IMG/VR virus record: IMGVR_UViG_3300021963_000750
Location: 1-21,638 of that record
Reading direction: 5' to 3' (one strand)
Length of the DNA: 21,638 nucleotides
From: a virus
Shown here: positions 13,768 to 21,553 of the stretch, one piece after another
Position numbering within the stretch: the first letter of the stretch is position 1
How the letters are laid out: each line of letters begins with the position of its first letter
Translations under genes and position numbers: made by a program
The notes under the pieces: generated by a model
Database searches by the model: none
The model's input: only the letters and a program-made list of their open reading frames with translations
What the model was told of the DNA's origin: nothing

Positions 13768-14354
13768 TGTCACCCTTTGAAACTTATCAGGCATATTTGG
13801 GTATTAAAAACCATTTTTTAAATCCCAAATATAATTACTTTAAATATAAAAAAACAAGAGCAACACTAACATCGTTTAACCGTCGAGCCGATAAATACTG
13901 GTTCGAGAAAACATCGAGAAAGTATAACGACAAAGAAATAGTAGATTTTCTAGTATCAAATTTTGTAGCAGCAGACAATAGTAGTAATTTATGGATTGGT
14001 TCTTTAATAAACGGGGGAGAAAGAAACTATCAAGAGTGGATGCGACGACAGCAGAGCTTAACTTACATATTCAAGGAGCAATCAACAGAATTGTTCTCTC
14101 AGACAAAATTAGAGAATGTCTTCGACTGCTCGAAAGGTCATCCAATTCTTCTCAAAACATTTCTAAAAAGTGAATTGGCACCTGAAATAATGGTAATCTA
14201 TGATAAAATATTTTCGTATATTAGTGAGTTTGACAAGAAACTTCTGGACCCAGTATGGGAAACCGTAAGTTTAAAAATTAAGAAATACCGACCTTTTCTA
14301 AATACAGATGTGTTTCAGTACAAAAAACTTTTACGGGACATTATAAATGAGTAG
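13767..14354 (+). CDS. 59: Loader of the replicative helicase gp59
   Basis: A 195-residue all-helical protein similar to T4 gp59 in order and key stretches: 'YQAYLGIKNHF' , 'ADKYWFEKTSRKYNDKEIVD' , 'FLVSNFVAADN' with 'LWIGSL', and 'DPVWETVSLKIKKYRPFLN'. gp59 loads the gp41 helicase onto gp32-coated forks and recombination intermediates. The ATG overlaps the gp33 stop (TGATG). Being next to gp32, its protein partner, supports the call. Length is close to T4's 217 residues. Confidence 0.88.
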   Translation: MSPFETYQAYLGIKNHFLNPKYNYFKYKKTRATLTSFNRRADKYWFEKTSRKYNDKEIVDFLVSNFVAADNSSNLWIGSLINGGERNYQEWMRRQQSLTYIFKEQSTELFSQTKLENVFDCSKGHPILLKTFLKSELAPEIMVIYDKIFSYISEFDKKLLDPVWETVSLKIKKYRPFLNTDVFQYKKLLRDIINE

Positions 14355-14676
14355 TTTTTTTGATTCTGATATTATTCAGGATGAACTAAAAGAAATCAAT
14401 CAACTTCAAGAGTTTATATACAATAGTATTTTAACTTTTGGTATGATGCCTCGTGAAGATAAACTGGAACATATTGATAAAATGACAATACTGCTTGAAA
14501 AGCAGCGTATTATGTACACAAGACTTTCTCTTTCTGATGACCCCCAGGCAATTGAGATGAAAGAGAATCTGAGAAGGTCCGTTGCTCTGATGGGATTTCC
14601 ACCAGAGACTGATATGAACATTCTTTTCAGCAGTATGACAAAAACCATTGAGTCACTCAAAAAGTATCTTGACTAA
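14347..14676 (+). CDS. DUF1825-like protein between gp59 and gp32
   Basis: A 109-residue protein whose start (MSSFFDSDIIQDELKEINQL) and helical centre (EDKLEHIDKMTILLEKQRIM, then YTRLSLSDDPQA) match DUF1825, a family found in cyanobacteria and their myoviruses. It overlaps gp59 by 8 bp. Function is not known; the position between gp59 and gp32 suggests a link to replication. Its presence is one of the better clues that the host is a cyanobacterium. Confidence 0.75.
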   Translation: MSSFFDSDIIQDELKEINQLQEFIYNSILTFGMMPREDKLEHIDKMTILLEKQRIMYTRLSLSDDPQAIEMKENLRRSVALMGFPPETDMNILFSSMTKTIESLKKYLD

Positions 14677-14697
14677 TGAGTGATTTTTTGCTATAAT
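14669..14697 (+). promoter_or_regulatory. Sigma70-type promoter before gene 32
   Basis: TTGACT (14669-14674), 17-bp spacer, TATAAT (14692-14697), 42 nt before the ATG. It would allow extra expression of gp32, needed in large amounts. Confidence 0.75.
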
Positions 14698-14739
14698 ATC
14701 TAAGTAATCCAACAAATCCAAATTATCCTAAAAAATCTT

Positions 14740-15666
14740 ATGTCTAATTTCGCAAATCTAAAAAAGCAATCTAAACTTGGTTCTTTGACTGAAAAACTAG
14801 TCAAAGAAGTAGAAAAAATGAATACTTCTGGTGGTTCTAGTGATGATCGTTTTTGGTCTCTAACTGTAGATAAAGCACAAAATGGTTATGCCGTGATTCG
14901 CTTCCTTCCTGCTCCTGATGGTGAAGACCTACCATTTGTTAAAGTCTATTCTCATGCCTTTCAAGGTCCCGGTGGTTGGTTGATTGATAATTGTATCACT
15001 ACTCTCAACCAGAAGTGCCCCGTGTGTGAGCATAACTCTGGTCTTTGGAACTCTGGTATGGACTCCAATAAGGAAGTTGCACGTAAGCAGAAGCGCAAAC
15101 TGACTTATATGAGTAACATTTACGTTGTGAAAGACCCTGCCAATCCTGATAATGAAGGTAAAGTTTTCCTCTTCAAGTATGGTAAGAAAATCTTTGACAA
15201 GATCACCGAAGCGATGCAACCTGAGTTTGAAGATGAGACTCCTATTGATCCGTTTGATTTCTGGACTGGTGCCAACTTCAAACTGAAGGCAAAGAATGTT
15301 GCCGGTTATAGGAACTATGATTCCAGTGAATTTGCCGCTCAGGGTGCTTTGTTGGATGATGATGATGCTATGGAAGCAATCTGGAAGAAGCAGTATTCTC
15401 TTTCCGAGTTTGTTTCTCCCGACCAGTTCAAGTCTTATGAAGAAATGAACAAGCGTCTTGAATCTGTTCTGGGTGGAAAGACCGCTCGTACCGATTCTGA
15501 AGTTGAGGATGAGGACAACTATCGTGGTCCTGCTCCTTCTCTGACTGAAGATTTGCGTACAGAACTCAACAACCTGAAACCGACTCGTTCTGTTGTGGTT
15601 GTGGTTGATGATGATGAGGATTCTGATGAGACCTTATCATATTTCGAAAAGTTAGCATCAAATTGA
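14740..15666 (+). CDS. 32: Single-stranded DNA-binding protein gp32
   Basis: A 308-residue T4 gp32-type protein. The N-terminal basic segment with KKQSKLGS matches the LAST-like cooperativity motif. The core holds FWSLTVDKAQNGYAVIRFLP and a zinc site from H72, C85, C93 and C96 (SHAFQGPGGW, CPVCEHN). The C-terminal tail is acidic (SEVEDEDN; VVDDDEDSDET) and in this family binds gp59 and other replication proteins. It coats single-stranded DNA at forks and during recombination. T4 gp32 represses its own translation through its leader; the 42-nt leader here shows no obvious pseudoknot by eye. Ends at the hairpin terminator 15676-15698. Confidence 0.95.
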   Translation: MSNFANLKKQSKLGSLTEKLVKEVEKMNTSGGSSDDRFWSLTVDKAQNGYAVIRFLPAPDGEDLPFVKVYSHAFQGPGGWLIDNCITTLNQKCPVCEHNSGLWNSGMDSNKEVARKQKRKLTYMSNIYVVKDPANPDNEGKVFLFKYGKKIFDKITEAMQPEFEDETPIDPFDFWTGANFKLKAKNVAGYRNYDSSEFAAQGALLDDDDAMEAIWKKQYSLSEFVSPDQFKSYEEMNKRLESVLGGKTARTDSEVEDEDNYRGPAPSLTEDLRTELNNLKPTRSVVVVVDDDEDSDETLSYFEKLASN

Positions 15667-15675
15667 TATAGTAAG

Positions 15676-15698
15676 GAGGAGAGAAATCTCCTCTTTTT
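15676..15698 (+). terminator. Intrinsic terminator of gene 32
   Basis: GAGGAGA (15676-15682), GAAA tetraloop, TCTCCTC (15687-15693), then five T's. The T-tract overlaps the stop codon of convergent gene 53, so the two transcription units meet here. Confidence 0.88.
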
Positions 15699-16344
15699 AT
15701 GGCATCGTGACTCTTGTGTTCTCGGTACGAATTAATTTATCATTTACATATTGCGATGATTTATCATAAGTCATCGCTTTTCTTGTATCATTAATAACCT
15801 GCTGAAGATATGCAGGTTTAAGAACATAAATGTCTCTTTTTTTATTATTTTTTCTGACTTCATATTCATAATTACTAATACCAACAACAGGATTTAGAGT
15901 TTGTACGGGAATATTAGGGTCTGGGATGGTAAAAGTAGAATCTACTATTTTACCTGCTGGAAGTATGAGTCTTCCTCTGGAATCTTTGACTTCTATGGTT
16001 TCGTAGTGGTGAACATCATTTATGTCATTTCCGTATAATTGTTCCGAGTACCTATAGATGTCTCTATCGGAAAGAGGCCATTCATTTCTTACATTTATAA
16101 TATTGGCACCAATTAATACAACCCAATCATACTGAGAACTTCCATAAAGTTCTTCGGCAACCGTATCGGGTCTTGCTCCTTCTTGGATTTCATACTTATT
16201 GAATATGGTAAAAACATTTTGTAAGTCATCACGCAGTTTAACTCTACGGAATATATTTTTTACCAATAAGTATTCATCGGAACCCTTACTACTTGATAAG
16301 AATGATTGGTATTCTAGGTTTGGTAACTCTCTGAAGTAAGACAT
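15697..16344 (-). CDS. 53: Baseplate wedge subunit gp53
   Basis: A 215-residue protein of the T4 gp53 type: MSYFRELPNLEYQSFLSSSK, then LKNIF-type 'LVKNIFRRVKLRDDLQNVFT' and the LysM-like 'YEIQEGARPDTVAEELYGSS' with QYDWVVLIGANIINVRNEWP. In T4, gp53 completes each baseplate wedge and helps hold the wedges around the hub. Its ATG shares one base with the gp48 stop (TAATG), so the pair is translationally coupled. A convergent terminator of gene 32 lies at its 3' end. Confidence 0.88.
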   Translation of the reverse strand: MSYFRELPNLEYQSFLSSSKGSDEYLLVKNIFRRVKLRDDLQNVFTIFNKYEIQEGARPDTVAEELYGSSQYDWVVLIGANIINVRNEWPLSDRDIYRYSEQLYGNDINDVHHYETIEVKDSRGRLILPAGKIVDSTFTIPDPNIPVQTLNPVVGISNYEYEVRKNNKKRDIYVLKPAYLQQVINDTRKAMTYDKSSQYVNDKLIRTENTRVTMP

Positions 16345-17267
16345 TAGAATCCTGTTCCTTTTATAGTGGACTTATAATCACCATTCGATTCCACATAATC
16401 CTCACGATAGATTGGTGTGAGTTCTTGGAATGTTAGAGTCATATTCATATGAACCGGTGTGGCATCAGAATATGTGGCATATGTTCCTGAAGCAGTATAA
16501 TTGACTGACATAGCATTCAAGGCACATATCTTAAATTGATTCAAGAAAGGATGAGGTCTTCCACCACTCATATACTGAAGTTTAAAAACACTTGGAGATT
16601 TCAGGAATAATCCGGCAGCATCACCACCTGCTGCTCCTTTCTGTGCCGCAGATTCGGACTTAAAGAATCTAATAATATCTTTAATTTCATCCGATTCTTT
16701 TTTAGAACGAGGAACTAAATCAAATGAAAATGAAAACCCACCTCTTAGTGATACTCCACTAAAAAGAAGTTCTGTATTTGAGTTAAAAACATTACCGGTT
16801 GACCTGGAAAAAGATTGATTAAAATCTCCACTTCCAGTTAGGGCTTGTGTTGCTTTTGTCGCAAAAAGTACTTGTGCCGCACTTTGACCACCAGCAGTTT
16901 GTGCTGCTGCCCCCAATTTACTGAATAATTGTTTAACAGCATCTACTCCTGTTGCAATACCATCATTACTACTAATAATACCATTTGCTATACCCATCGC
17001 CGCAGTTTCTATAGGTCCCATATTACCTTCACCCCAACCCGCACTATTACTATCCTGAATACCTTCTGGAATTGGTAATATTACGGTTCCTCTGATGTTT
17101 TTTGTTCCATATCCGCCTTCTTCAACAACATTATCAGAACTTCTTTGTGCAAAAGAAGTTGCACTAAGATTTAATCCTGGTGGAAGATACTCATAAGATT
17201 CAATCTGCAAATAATCATCGGACTTATCAATATTCTTTAATGGATATCTAAATGCTTTCGTAACCAT
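16344..17267 (-). CDS. 48: Baseplate tail-tube cap gp48
   Basis: A 307-residue protein matching cyanophage gp48 in layout: a start with FRYPLKNIDKSDDYLQIESY and 'EYLPPG', a variable Ala/Gly-rich centre (~90-165), and a tube-like C-terminal domain with 'GGFSFSFDLVPRSKKESDEI', IKDIIRFFKSE, 'FKICALNAMSVNYTASGTYA' and MNMTLTFQELTPIYREDY. With gp54 it forms the platform on which the tail tube polymerises. It is preceded by a GATAAATA late box (17282-17289) and followed directly by gene 53. Confidence 0.9.
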   Translation of the reverse strand: MVTKAFRYPLKNIDKSDDYLQIESYEYLPPGLNLSATSFAQRSSDNVVEEGGYGTKNIRGTVILPIPEGIQDSNSAGWGEGNMGPIETAAMGIANGIISSNDGIATGVDAVKQLFSKLGAAAQTAGGQSAAQVLFATKATQALTGSGDFNQSFSRSTGNVFNSNTELLFSGVSLRGGFSFSFDLVPRSKKESDEIKDIIRFFKSESAAQKGAAGGDAAGLFLKSPSVFKLQYMSGGRPHPFLNQFKICALNAMSVNYTASGTYATYSDATPVHMNMTLTFQELTPIYREDYVESNGDYKSTIKGTGF

Positions 17268-17281
17268 TTATCTTTTTTAGT

Positions 17282-17289
17282 TATTTATC
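17282..17289 (-). promoter_or_regulatory. Late promoter-like box GATAAATA for gene 48
   Basis: On the minus strand GATAAATA begins one base after the stop of the upstream gene (17292-17290) and ends 14 nt before the gp48 ATG. Confidence 0.5.
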
Positions 17290-17871
17290 TTAATTTTGTA
17301 TTAATTTCCGATATGGGACTGATCTCAATGTTGCAAATTCCTGTTGACTCAATTCATATAACCCACTAACTAATCGATCACCATCTGCCGTATTATATTG
17401 TCTAATTTTTCCAAGATGATAATTAAATCCCAGAAATCCTTTTGGTAACATATCTCCTGCCAGAATCAGTGGATGTTGATCATAAAGAATTTTTGGAGTT
17501 TTGGCATAATAAATGTAGGTATAGTATCTTCCCTGTAATGGATATGCACTTTCAGTTCCACTTAATATTGACATAATTTCATTCATTAATCTATCCGGTT
17601 TTTCAGTTCCGTTTAATGATTTTTTGAAATCGCTAAAACGATTCGTAAGTATCTTCCCATCAATTCTTCTGGGTGCTTTTGGATTTTTACTAATATAATC
17701 ACGATCATTTTTAATGATACTGATCAATTGTTCTTTTTTTAATCTCTTATATCCACCGGTTGATCCTTTTCCACTGGCAGTTGTATAATAAATTGTGTGA
17801 AATTCTGCAATCTCAATTAATTCATCTTTTGTATAATCTCCTAATGGTTTTTCATATCCCGTGAGTGCCAT
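17290..17871 (-). CDS. Unknown protein between gp48 and the GIY-YIG gene
   Basis: A 193-residue protein. Residues ~10-62 (GDYTKDELIEIAEFHTIYYT, then GGYKRLKKEQLISIIKNDRD) could form a SAP/Rho-N-like helical pair. Residues ~110-190 form a second part with GRYYTYIYYAKTPKILYDQH, 'PLILAGDMLPKGFLGFNYHL' and RSVPYRKLIQN. I recall similar C-terminal segments in small structural or accessory proteins of cyanophages but cannot assign a role. The ATG overlaps the stop of the GIY-YIG gene (TAATG). Place in a baseplate operon suggests a virion or assembly function. Confidence 0.6.
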   Translation of the reverse strand: MALTGYEKPLGDYTKDELIEIAEFHTIYYTTASGKGSTGGYKRLKKEQLISIIKNDRDYISKNPKAPRRIDGKILTNRFSDFKKSLNGTEKPDRLMNEIMSILSGTESAYPLQGRYYTYIYYAKTPKILYDQHPLILAGDMLPKGFLGFNYHLGKIRQYNTADGDRLVSGLYELSQQEFATLRSVPYRKLIQN

Positions 17872-18515
17872 TATTTTATCCTAATAAATTTTCCACCTTG
17901 TTTAAGGATATAGTATCTAGAAAGTCCTGTTTTTTCCATAGTTTCAGTCATAGATGCATATACATTCCCATTATAAAGAACTGGTTTCCGATTACTACTT
18001 GGTCGTCCTTTCATAATTTTACTATGTCTTTTATGTTTTTCTTTATCAGTTCTATTTCTTTCCGCCATTTTTTTTAAATTTTCAGTATAGTAATACGTTG
18101 GTCTTGGATTATTTTTTAATTTTTCTTTCCAAGTATTTGATATTTTTTGTTTTACTTCTTCTGGGAGTTTTTTCCCTTTCAAACTTATTTTATTTGCTGC
18201 ACCTATTTTTGCTCTAACTTCTGGTCTTTTTGTTGGACTATCATTACCACACATTTTGGGAGGAGCATTACCACCATCAGCAATATTCATTAAAATTCCA
18301 GTTTCATCACATTTTTTACCAAACACAGCAATCATATAGATTTCGTGTTTGAATGCTTCTTCTTCTGTTAGATTTTGTTTGAGTTTTATTATTTTACTTT
18401 TGTCTTTTGGTGGAATACAATTTTTACCTCTATGATCGTATAATCTATTTCCCTTACCTTTACCGATATAGTATGGAGTTTTATCTTCTCTTAAATATGC
18501 ATAAGTATAAAACAT
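17871..18515 (-). CDS. GIY-YIG homing-type endonuclease (first copy)
   Basis: A 214-residue protein with the GIY-YIG nuclease domain at ~2-95: [20 protein letters not shown] (Y and YIG-type residues), NRLYDHRGK, and [19 protein letters not shown] with the catalytic Glu. The C-terminal half has basic, NUMOD-like DNA-binding segments (KKLPEEVKQKISNTWKEK; HSKIMKGRPSSNRKPVLYNG) and an IENR1-like helix pair (ASMTETMEKTGLSRYYILKQ). Free-standing enzymes of this kind cut a phage genome lacking the gene and so spread by repair. It lies between gene 4 and the unknown gene, with a GATAAATA box overlapping the gene 4 stop. It resembles the second GIY-YIG gene at 20859-21494 in its first ~90 residues but not after. 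Confidence 0.9.
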   Translation of the reverse strand: MFYTYAYLREDKTPYYIGKGKGNRLYDHRGKNCIPPKDKSKIIKLKQNLTEEEAFKHEIYMIAVFGKKCDETGILMNIADGGNAPPKMCGNDSPTKRPEVRAKIGAANKISLKGKKLPEEVKQKISNTWKEKLKNNPRPTYYYTENLKKMAERNRTDKEKHKRHSKIMKGRPSSNRKPVLYNGNVYASMTETMEKTGLSRYYILKQGGKFIRIK

Positions 18516-18537
18516 ATTTTTTCATCCCGAACTAATA

Positions 18538-19002
18538 TTATTTATCCCCGAATAATTCTTTTTCTGTAAGTATCTTAAACTCATATTTTCTATCAGCACA
18601 CCAATTCTTTGCTGCTTCCCATTTTGCTTGATTGATTGCCCACATTTTTACCGAGTAAGCCCAAGACTTTGTTCTTCTTTTTGGGTTTGTTTCAGGCATT
18701 TTTAAATCTTTTGCTGGTTTGATTTCAACAACAAGTGTTCGTGTGTTTCCATCTTTGTCTTTATATTTCACAAAAAAGTCAGGAAAGTATCTGTGATACC
18801 TATTGTCCATTGGTGAACGATAAGGAATAAAAAATTCTTCACTTTTCCAACTATTCACACTTTCAGTTAAATCGCAATATTGCATAAACTTCAACTCATA
18901 AGAAGAGCGATATACAATATTGGATACATCGCCACCATACTTTTGTGGATTACGAGGACGAAATTTTCCTTGATTATATTTACTATCTCCGTTATGAGAC
19001 AT
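18538..19002 (-). CDS. 4: Head completion protein gp4 (TnsA-like nuclease fold)
   Basis: A 154-residue protein resembling T4 gp4/50 in order: NIVYRSSYELKFMQYCDLTE, 'VNSWKSEEFFIPY', RYFPDFFVKY, 'LVVEIKPAKDLKMP' and a C-terminal WAINQAKWEAAKNWC and KILTEKEL. The residues E36, D75 and ExK 93-95 are placed as in TnsA-type PD-(D/E)XK endonucleases. In T4, gp4 finishes the head before tail joining, probably by trimming or shaping the packaged end. The start lies 5 nt from the palindrome that separates it from gene 54. Confidence 0.85.
   Translation of the reverse strand: MSHNGDSKYNQGKFRPRNPQKYGGDVSNIVYRSSYELKFMQYCDLTESVNSWKSEEFFIPYRSPMDNRYHRYFPDFFVKYKDKDGNTRTLVVEIKPAKDLKMPETNPKRRTKSWAYSVKMWAINQAKWEAAKNWCADRKYEFKILTEKELFGDK
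18539..18546 (-). promoter_or_regulatory. Late promoter-like box GATAAATA for the first GIY-YIG gene
   Basis: Minus-strand GATAAATA overlaps the gp4 stop codon (TAA 18540-18538) and ends 23 nt before the endonuclease ATG. Confidence 0.5.
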
Positions 19003-19007
19003 ACATA

Positions 19008-19023
19008 GTATAAGATCTTATAC
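19008..19023. promoter_or_regulatory. 16-bp perfect palindrome between divergent genes 4 and 54
   Basis: GTATAAGATCTTATAC reads the same on both strands. Each strand offers TATAAGAT, a relative of the late box, pointing toward gene 4 (ATG 19002) and gene 54 (ATG 19034). It may be a two-way late promoter or a binding site for a dimeric protein. Confidence 0.55.
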
Positions 19024-19033
19024 GCTTATTTAG

Positions 19034-19933
19034 ATGGCTGGTAATTCTTATCAAATATCTCCACTTTATACGTCAATAGAAGACGTAAATAGAAAATATT
19101 TAAATAGTTTGTCTCTAACGAGCCAATTTAAAGTATCTATGTTTTTGTCTTCTGGCGGTTCCGGAAATGATACTTTGGCGAACTATTTAAGTAAATGTGG
19201 ATTGACTGAAACTAAAGATAAACTTAAATACGATTTTATGTGTGCCGAAGCAGTTCTTCCTGGATCAACTTTTGATGTTGGCGAAGAATCTGGAAGTCGT
19301 CAAGGTGTTATAGAAAGATTTCCAACTCGTAGAATTTTTTCAGATTTTAATTTGACTTTTTATGTTGATGCTGAATATAAATTAATTCGTTTATTTGAAG
19401 AATGGATGAATTTTATTGACCCAATTTATGATAATGCTGGTGGATATACTGCAAGTCCTGCTGGACAAGTTAGATTTTTAGATAATAATAGTTATTATAG
19501 ACTTAGATATCCAGACACTTATAAAAAAGTAATTGCTATATCAAAATTTGAAAGAGATATGGTCAATTCTCCAAATGTAAAAGGTGGTGGGGGAACAAAA
19601 GACTATACAACGTTAACATATCAATTTACAGATGCTTTTCCTACAAATATTACGGCACTTCCATTATCTTATGAAGGAAGTACAATCACAAAAACTACTA
19701 TAAATTTTACTTATTCTAGATATGTCGTAATGTCCCACAAAGGAGATAATACTAGCAATAGTCGCATTCAGGTTGGTTCTGGAAATGTAGCAAGAAATGC
19801 TTCCCAAGAAGCACTTCAAACAACAATTAAGGCTGGTGGTTCAACAACTAACTCCTTTGATACTCAAAAAATACAGGAAGATCTTGGATTTAGAGACTTT
19901 AATCCCAATCCTTCATCTTCTGGTGTTGCTTAA
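19034..19933 (+). CDS. 54: Baseplate tail-tube initiator gp54
   Basis: A 299-residue protein of the gp54/tail-tube-like fold. The first ~130 residues include 'SLTSQFKVSMFLSSGGSGND', 'YDFMCAEAVLPGSTFDVGEE' and RFPTRRIFSDFNLTFYVD, followed by LIRLFEEWMNFIDPIYDN, all typical of gp54 and the tube protein gp19 family. With gp48 it caps the baseplate and starts tube polymerisation. The C-terminal Ser/Asn-rich end is likely disordered. It diverges from gene 4 and is followed by gene 26. Confidence 0.88.
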   Translation: MAGNSYQISPLYTSIEDVNRKYLNSLSLTSQFKVSMFLSSGGSGNDTLANYLSKCGLTETKDKLKYDFMCAEAVLPGSTFDVGEESGSRQGVIERFPTRRIFSDFNLTFYVDAEYKLIRLFEEWMNFIDPIYDNAGGYTASPAGQVRFLDNNSYYRLRYPDTYKKVIAISKFERDMVNSPNVKGGGGTKDYTTLTYQFTDAFPTNITALPLSYEGSTITKTTINFTYSRYVVMSHKGDNTSNSRIQVGSGNVARNASQEALQTTIKAGGSTTNSFDTQKIQEDLGFRDFNPNPSSSGVA

Positions 19934-19939
19934 TAAATA
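19932..19939 (+). promoter_or_regulatory. Late promoter-like box AATAAATA before gene 26
   Basis: Overlaps the gp54 stop (TAA 19931-19933) and ends 26 nt before the gp26 ATG. Confidence 0.45.
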
Positions 19940-19965
19940 ATCACAACTGAACTTAATCATTCAAA

Positions 19966-20694
19966 ATGCCTTTACCTAAAATTGCTACACCACAATATAC
20001 TCTTGATTTGCCATCAACAGGAAAAACTATCAAATATCGCCCATTTTTAGTCAAAGAAGAAAAAATACTTATTCTTGCTCTTGAAAGTGAAGATGTGAAA
20101 CAAATTACATCGGCAATCAAACAAATTTTAAAGGATTGTATTATTACGAAAGGTATTAAGGTAGAAGAACTTCCTACTTTTGATATTGAATATATCTTTC
20201 TAAATGTTCGTGGACATTCCGTTGGTGAAGCAATTGAACTGATTGTAACTTGTAGTGATGATGGAACAACCGAAGTTCCAGTTAAGATTTATATTGACGA
20301 AATTCAAGTTCAAAAAGACCCAAATCACTCTACTGATATTAATTTGGGTGATGGATTGGTGTTAAGAATGAAGTATCCATCTTTGAACGAATTTATCAAG
20401 AATAACTTTGATTTTAGTTCAAATGATGTTTCTTCTATTGAAAAGTCATTTGATATTGTTTCTTCTTGTATTGATATAGTCTTTAATGCCGATGAATCTT
20501 GGGCGGCAGCAGATTGTACCAAAAAAGAACTTAATGATTGGATTGAGACTTTGACTTCACAACAGTTCCAAGAAGTAGAAAAGTTTTTCAATACGATGCC
20601 TAAACTTGCACACACTTTCAAAGTGACTAATCCAAATACAGAAAAAGAAAGTGAAGTTACGTTGGAGGGATTGACAAGTTTTTTCGGTTCATAA
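19966..20694 (+). CDS. 26: Baseplate hub protein gp26
   Basis: A 242-residue protein matching the T4 gp26/T4 baseplate family: 'MPLPKIATPQYTLDLPSTGK', 'YRPFLVKEEKILILALESED', AIKQILKDCI, 'PTFDIEYIFLNVRGHSVGEA' and a C-terminal TFKVTNPNTEKESEVTLEGL. In T4, gp26 takes part in hub assembly with gp51. The next gene starts on its stop codon (TAATG), so gp26 and gp51 are translationally coupled, in agreement with a joint role. Confidence 0.9.
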   Translation: MPLPKIATPQYTLDLPSTGKTIKYRPFLVKEEKILILALESEDVKQITSAIKQILKDCIITKGIKVEELPTFDIEYIFLNVRGHSVGEAIELIVTCSDDGTTEVPVKIYIDEIQVQKDPNHSTDINLGDGLVLRMKYPSLNEFIKNNFDFSSNDVSSIEKSFDIVSSCIDIVFNADESWAAADCTKKELNDWIETLTSQQFQEVEKFFNTMPKLAHTFKVTNPNTEKESEVTLEGLTSFFGS

Positions 20695-20867
20695 TGGCTC
20701 ATATGGATCTTGAGTCATATTTTAAAATCAATTTCTCTTTGATGACACATTATCATTGGTCACTAAATGACATTAATGATATGATTCCCTGGGAACGGGA
20801 CATCTACCTGGCATTATTAAATCAGTTTGTAGAAGAAGAAAACTTAAAGGCACAACAGTCAAGTTAA
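20694..20867 (+). CDS. 51: Baseplate hub assembly protein gp51 (C-terminus altered by insertion)
   Basis: A 57-residue protein starting on the gp26 stop (TAATG): [40 protein letters not shown] and a tail ending NLKAQQSS before TAA 20867. The pattern 'W.L..I..M.PWER.IY...L' fits small cyanophage gp51 proteins that follow gp26. T4 gp51 is longer. The last codons overlap the antisense 3' end of the second GIY-YIG gene by 9 bp, and the 27 bp encoding ~EEENLKAQQ reappear at 21610-21636 in an open frame, so the original C-terminus likely lies beyond the cassette. The last two residues may come from the insertion. Confidence 0.8.
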   Translation: MAHMDLESYFKINFSLMTHYHWSLNDINDMIPWERDIYLALLNQFVEEENLKAQQSS

Positions 20868-21494
20868 AATATTATTTTTATTTGAGTTTTCAACTTTTAT
20901 AATATCTTTATGTTTTTTTCTTTTTCCTGTATAAAGACAGTAAATATTACCAACACTATAACCATTTTCTTTTGCCCAAGTACTCAATCCACACAATATA
21001 ATCACATTTCCATTTGCAAAGGTGAGTTTCCACCATTTAGATGAATGGTGTTTCTCGCCTTTGATTGCTTCGCTCTTTTTTCTTCTGGTTTCTTGTGAGG
21101 CAGATTTTCCATAATTGTGATTTTTGTCTCCCTTCTGAGCATCACTTATTTTTATTTTATGTTCTTTTGAAAGAACTTTATTTTTATTTTTTCTTCTTAA
21201 ATTTTCTTTGAATTCTAAAGAACGAACAGCACCACTTGCACCATCTCCTCCATTAGTTCTATTATGGAGAATACCAGTTCCTAAATCTTTCCTACCAAAG
21301 ACAGCAATCATATAGACTTCGTGCTTAAATGCTTCTTCTTCGGTTAAGTTGTTTTTAAGTATTAGTATTCTTGATTTATCTTTTGGTGGTTTGGTGCCCT
21401 TATATCTTCTTCCGTATGCCCTATTGTCTTTACCTTTTCCTATGTAATAAGGTGTTCTATCTTCACGCAAATATGCGTAAGTATAATAAATCAT
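20859..21494 (-). CDS. GIY-YIG homing-type endonuclease (second copy)
   Basis: ATG 21494 is preferred to 21515 because it matches the start of the first GIY-YIG gene (M-[I/F][10 protein letters not shown]) and lies 24 nt after a perfect late box. The 211-residue protein has [20 protein letters not shown], '[10 protein letters not shown]', [20 protein letters not shown] and [14 protein letters not shown], covering the GIY, YIG and catalytic Glu regions. The C-terminal part contains NUMOD3-like repeats ([34 protein letters not shown]) and a helix-turn-helix-like end ([20 protein letters not shown]). It is antisense to gene 51 and overlaps its last 9 bp. Probable free-standing homing enzyme specific for gene 51. 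Confidence 0.9.
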   Translation of the reverse strand: MIYYTYAYLREDRTPYYIGKGKDNRAYGRRYKGTKPPKDKSRILILKNNLTEEEAFKHEVYMIAVFGRKDLGTGILHNRTNGGDGASGAVRSLEFKENLRRKNKNKVLSKEHKIKISDAQKGDKNHNYGKSASQETRRKKSEAIKGEKHHSSKWWKLTFANGNVIILCGLSTWAKENGYSVGNIYCLYTGKRKKHKDIIKVENSNKNNILT

Positions 21495-21518
21495 TTTTAC
21501 TCTAATAGACGGCATTAG

Positions 21519-21526
21519 TATTTATA
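21519..21526 (-). promoter_or_regulatory. T4-type late promoter box TATAAATA for the second GIY-YIG gene
   Basis: Minus strand reads TATAAATA, 24 nt before the ATG at 21494; nearly the same spacing as for the first GIY-YIG gene. Confidence 0.65.
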
Positions 21527-21553
21527 TTAAAAAGGAGGGATTTTCACCCTCCT
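21527..21553 (-). terminator. Minus-strand intrinsic terminator upstream of the endonuclease
   Basis: On the minus strand AGGAGGG (21553-21547), a 7-nt loop, CCCTCCT (21539-21533) and then T's (21532-21529). It would stop minus-strand transcription arriving from beyond the window before the endonuclease promoter. Confidence 0.6.

Noticed and set aside
13890-13897. GATAAATA inside gene 59 as a late promoter
   Set aside because: It lies within conserved coding sequence (ADKYW) and no gene start follows within a plausible distance.
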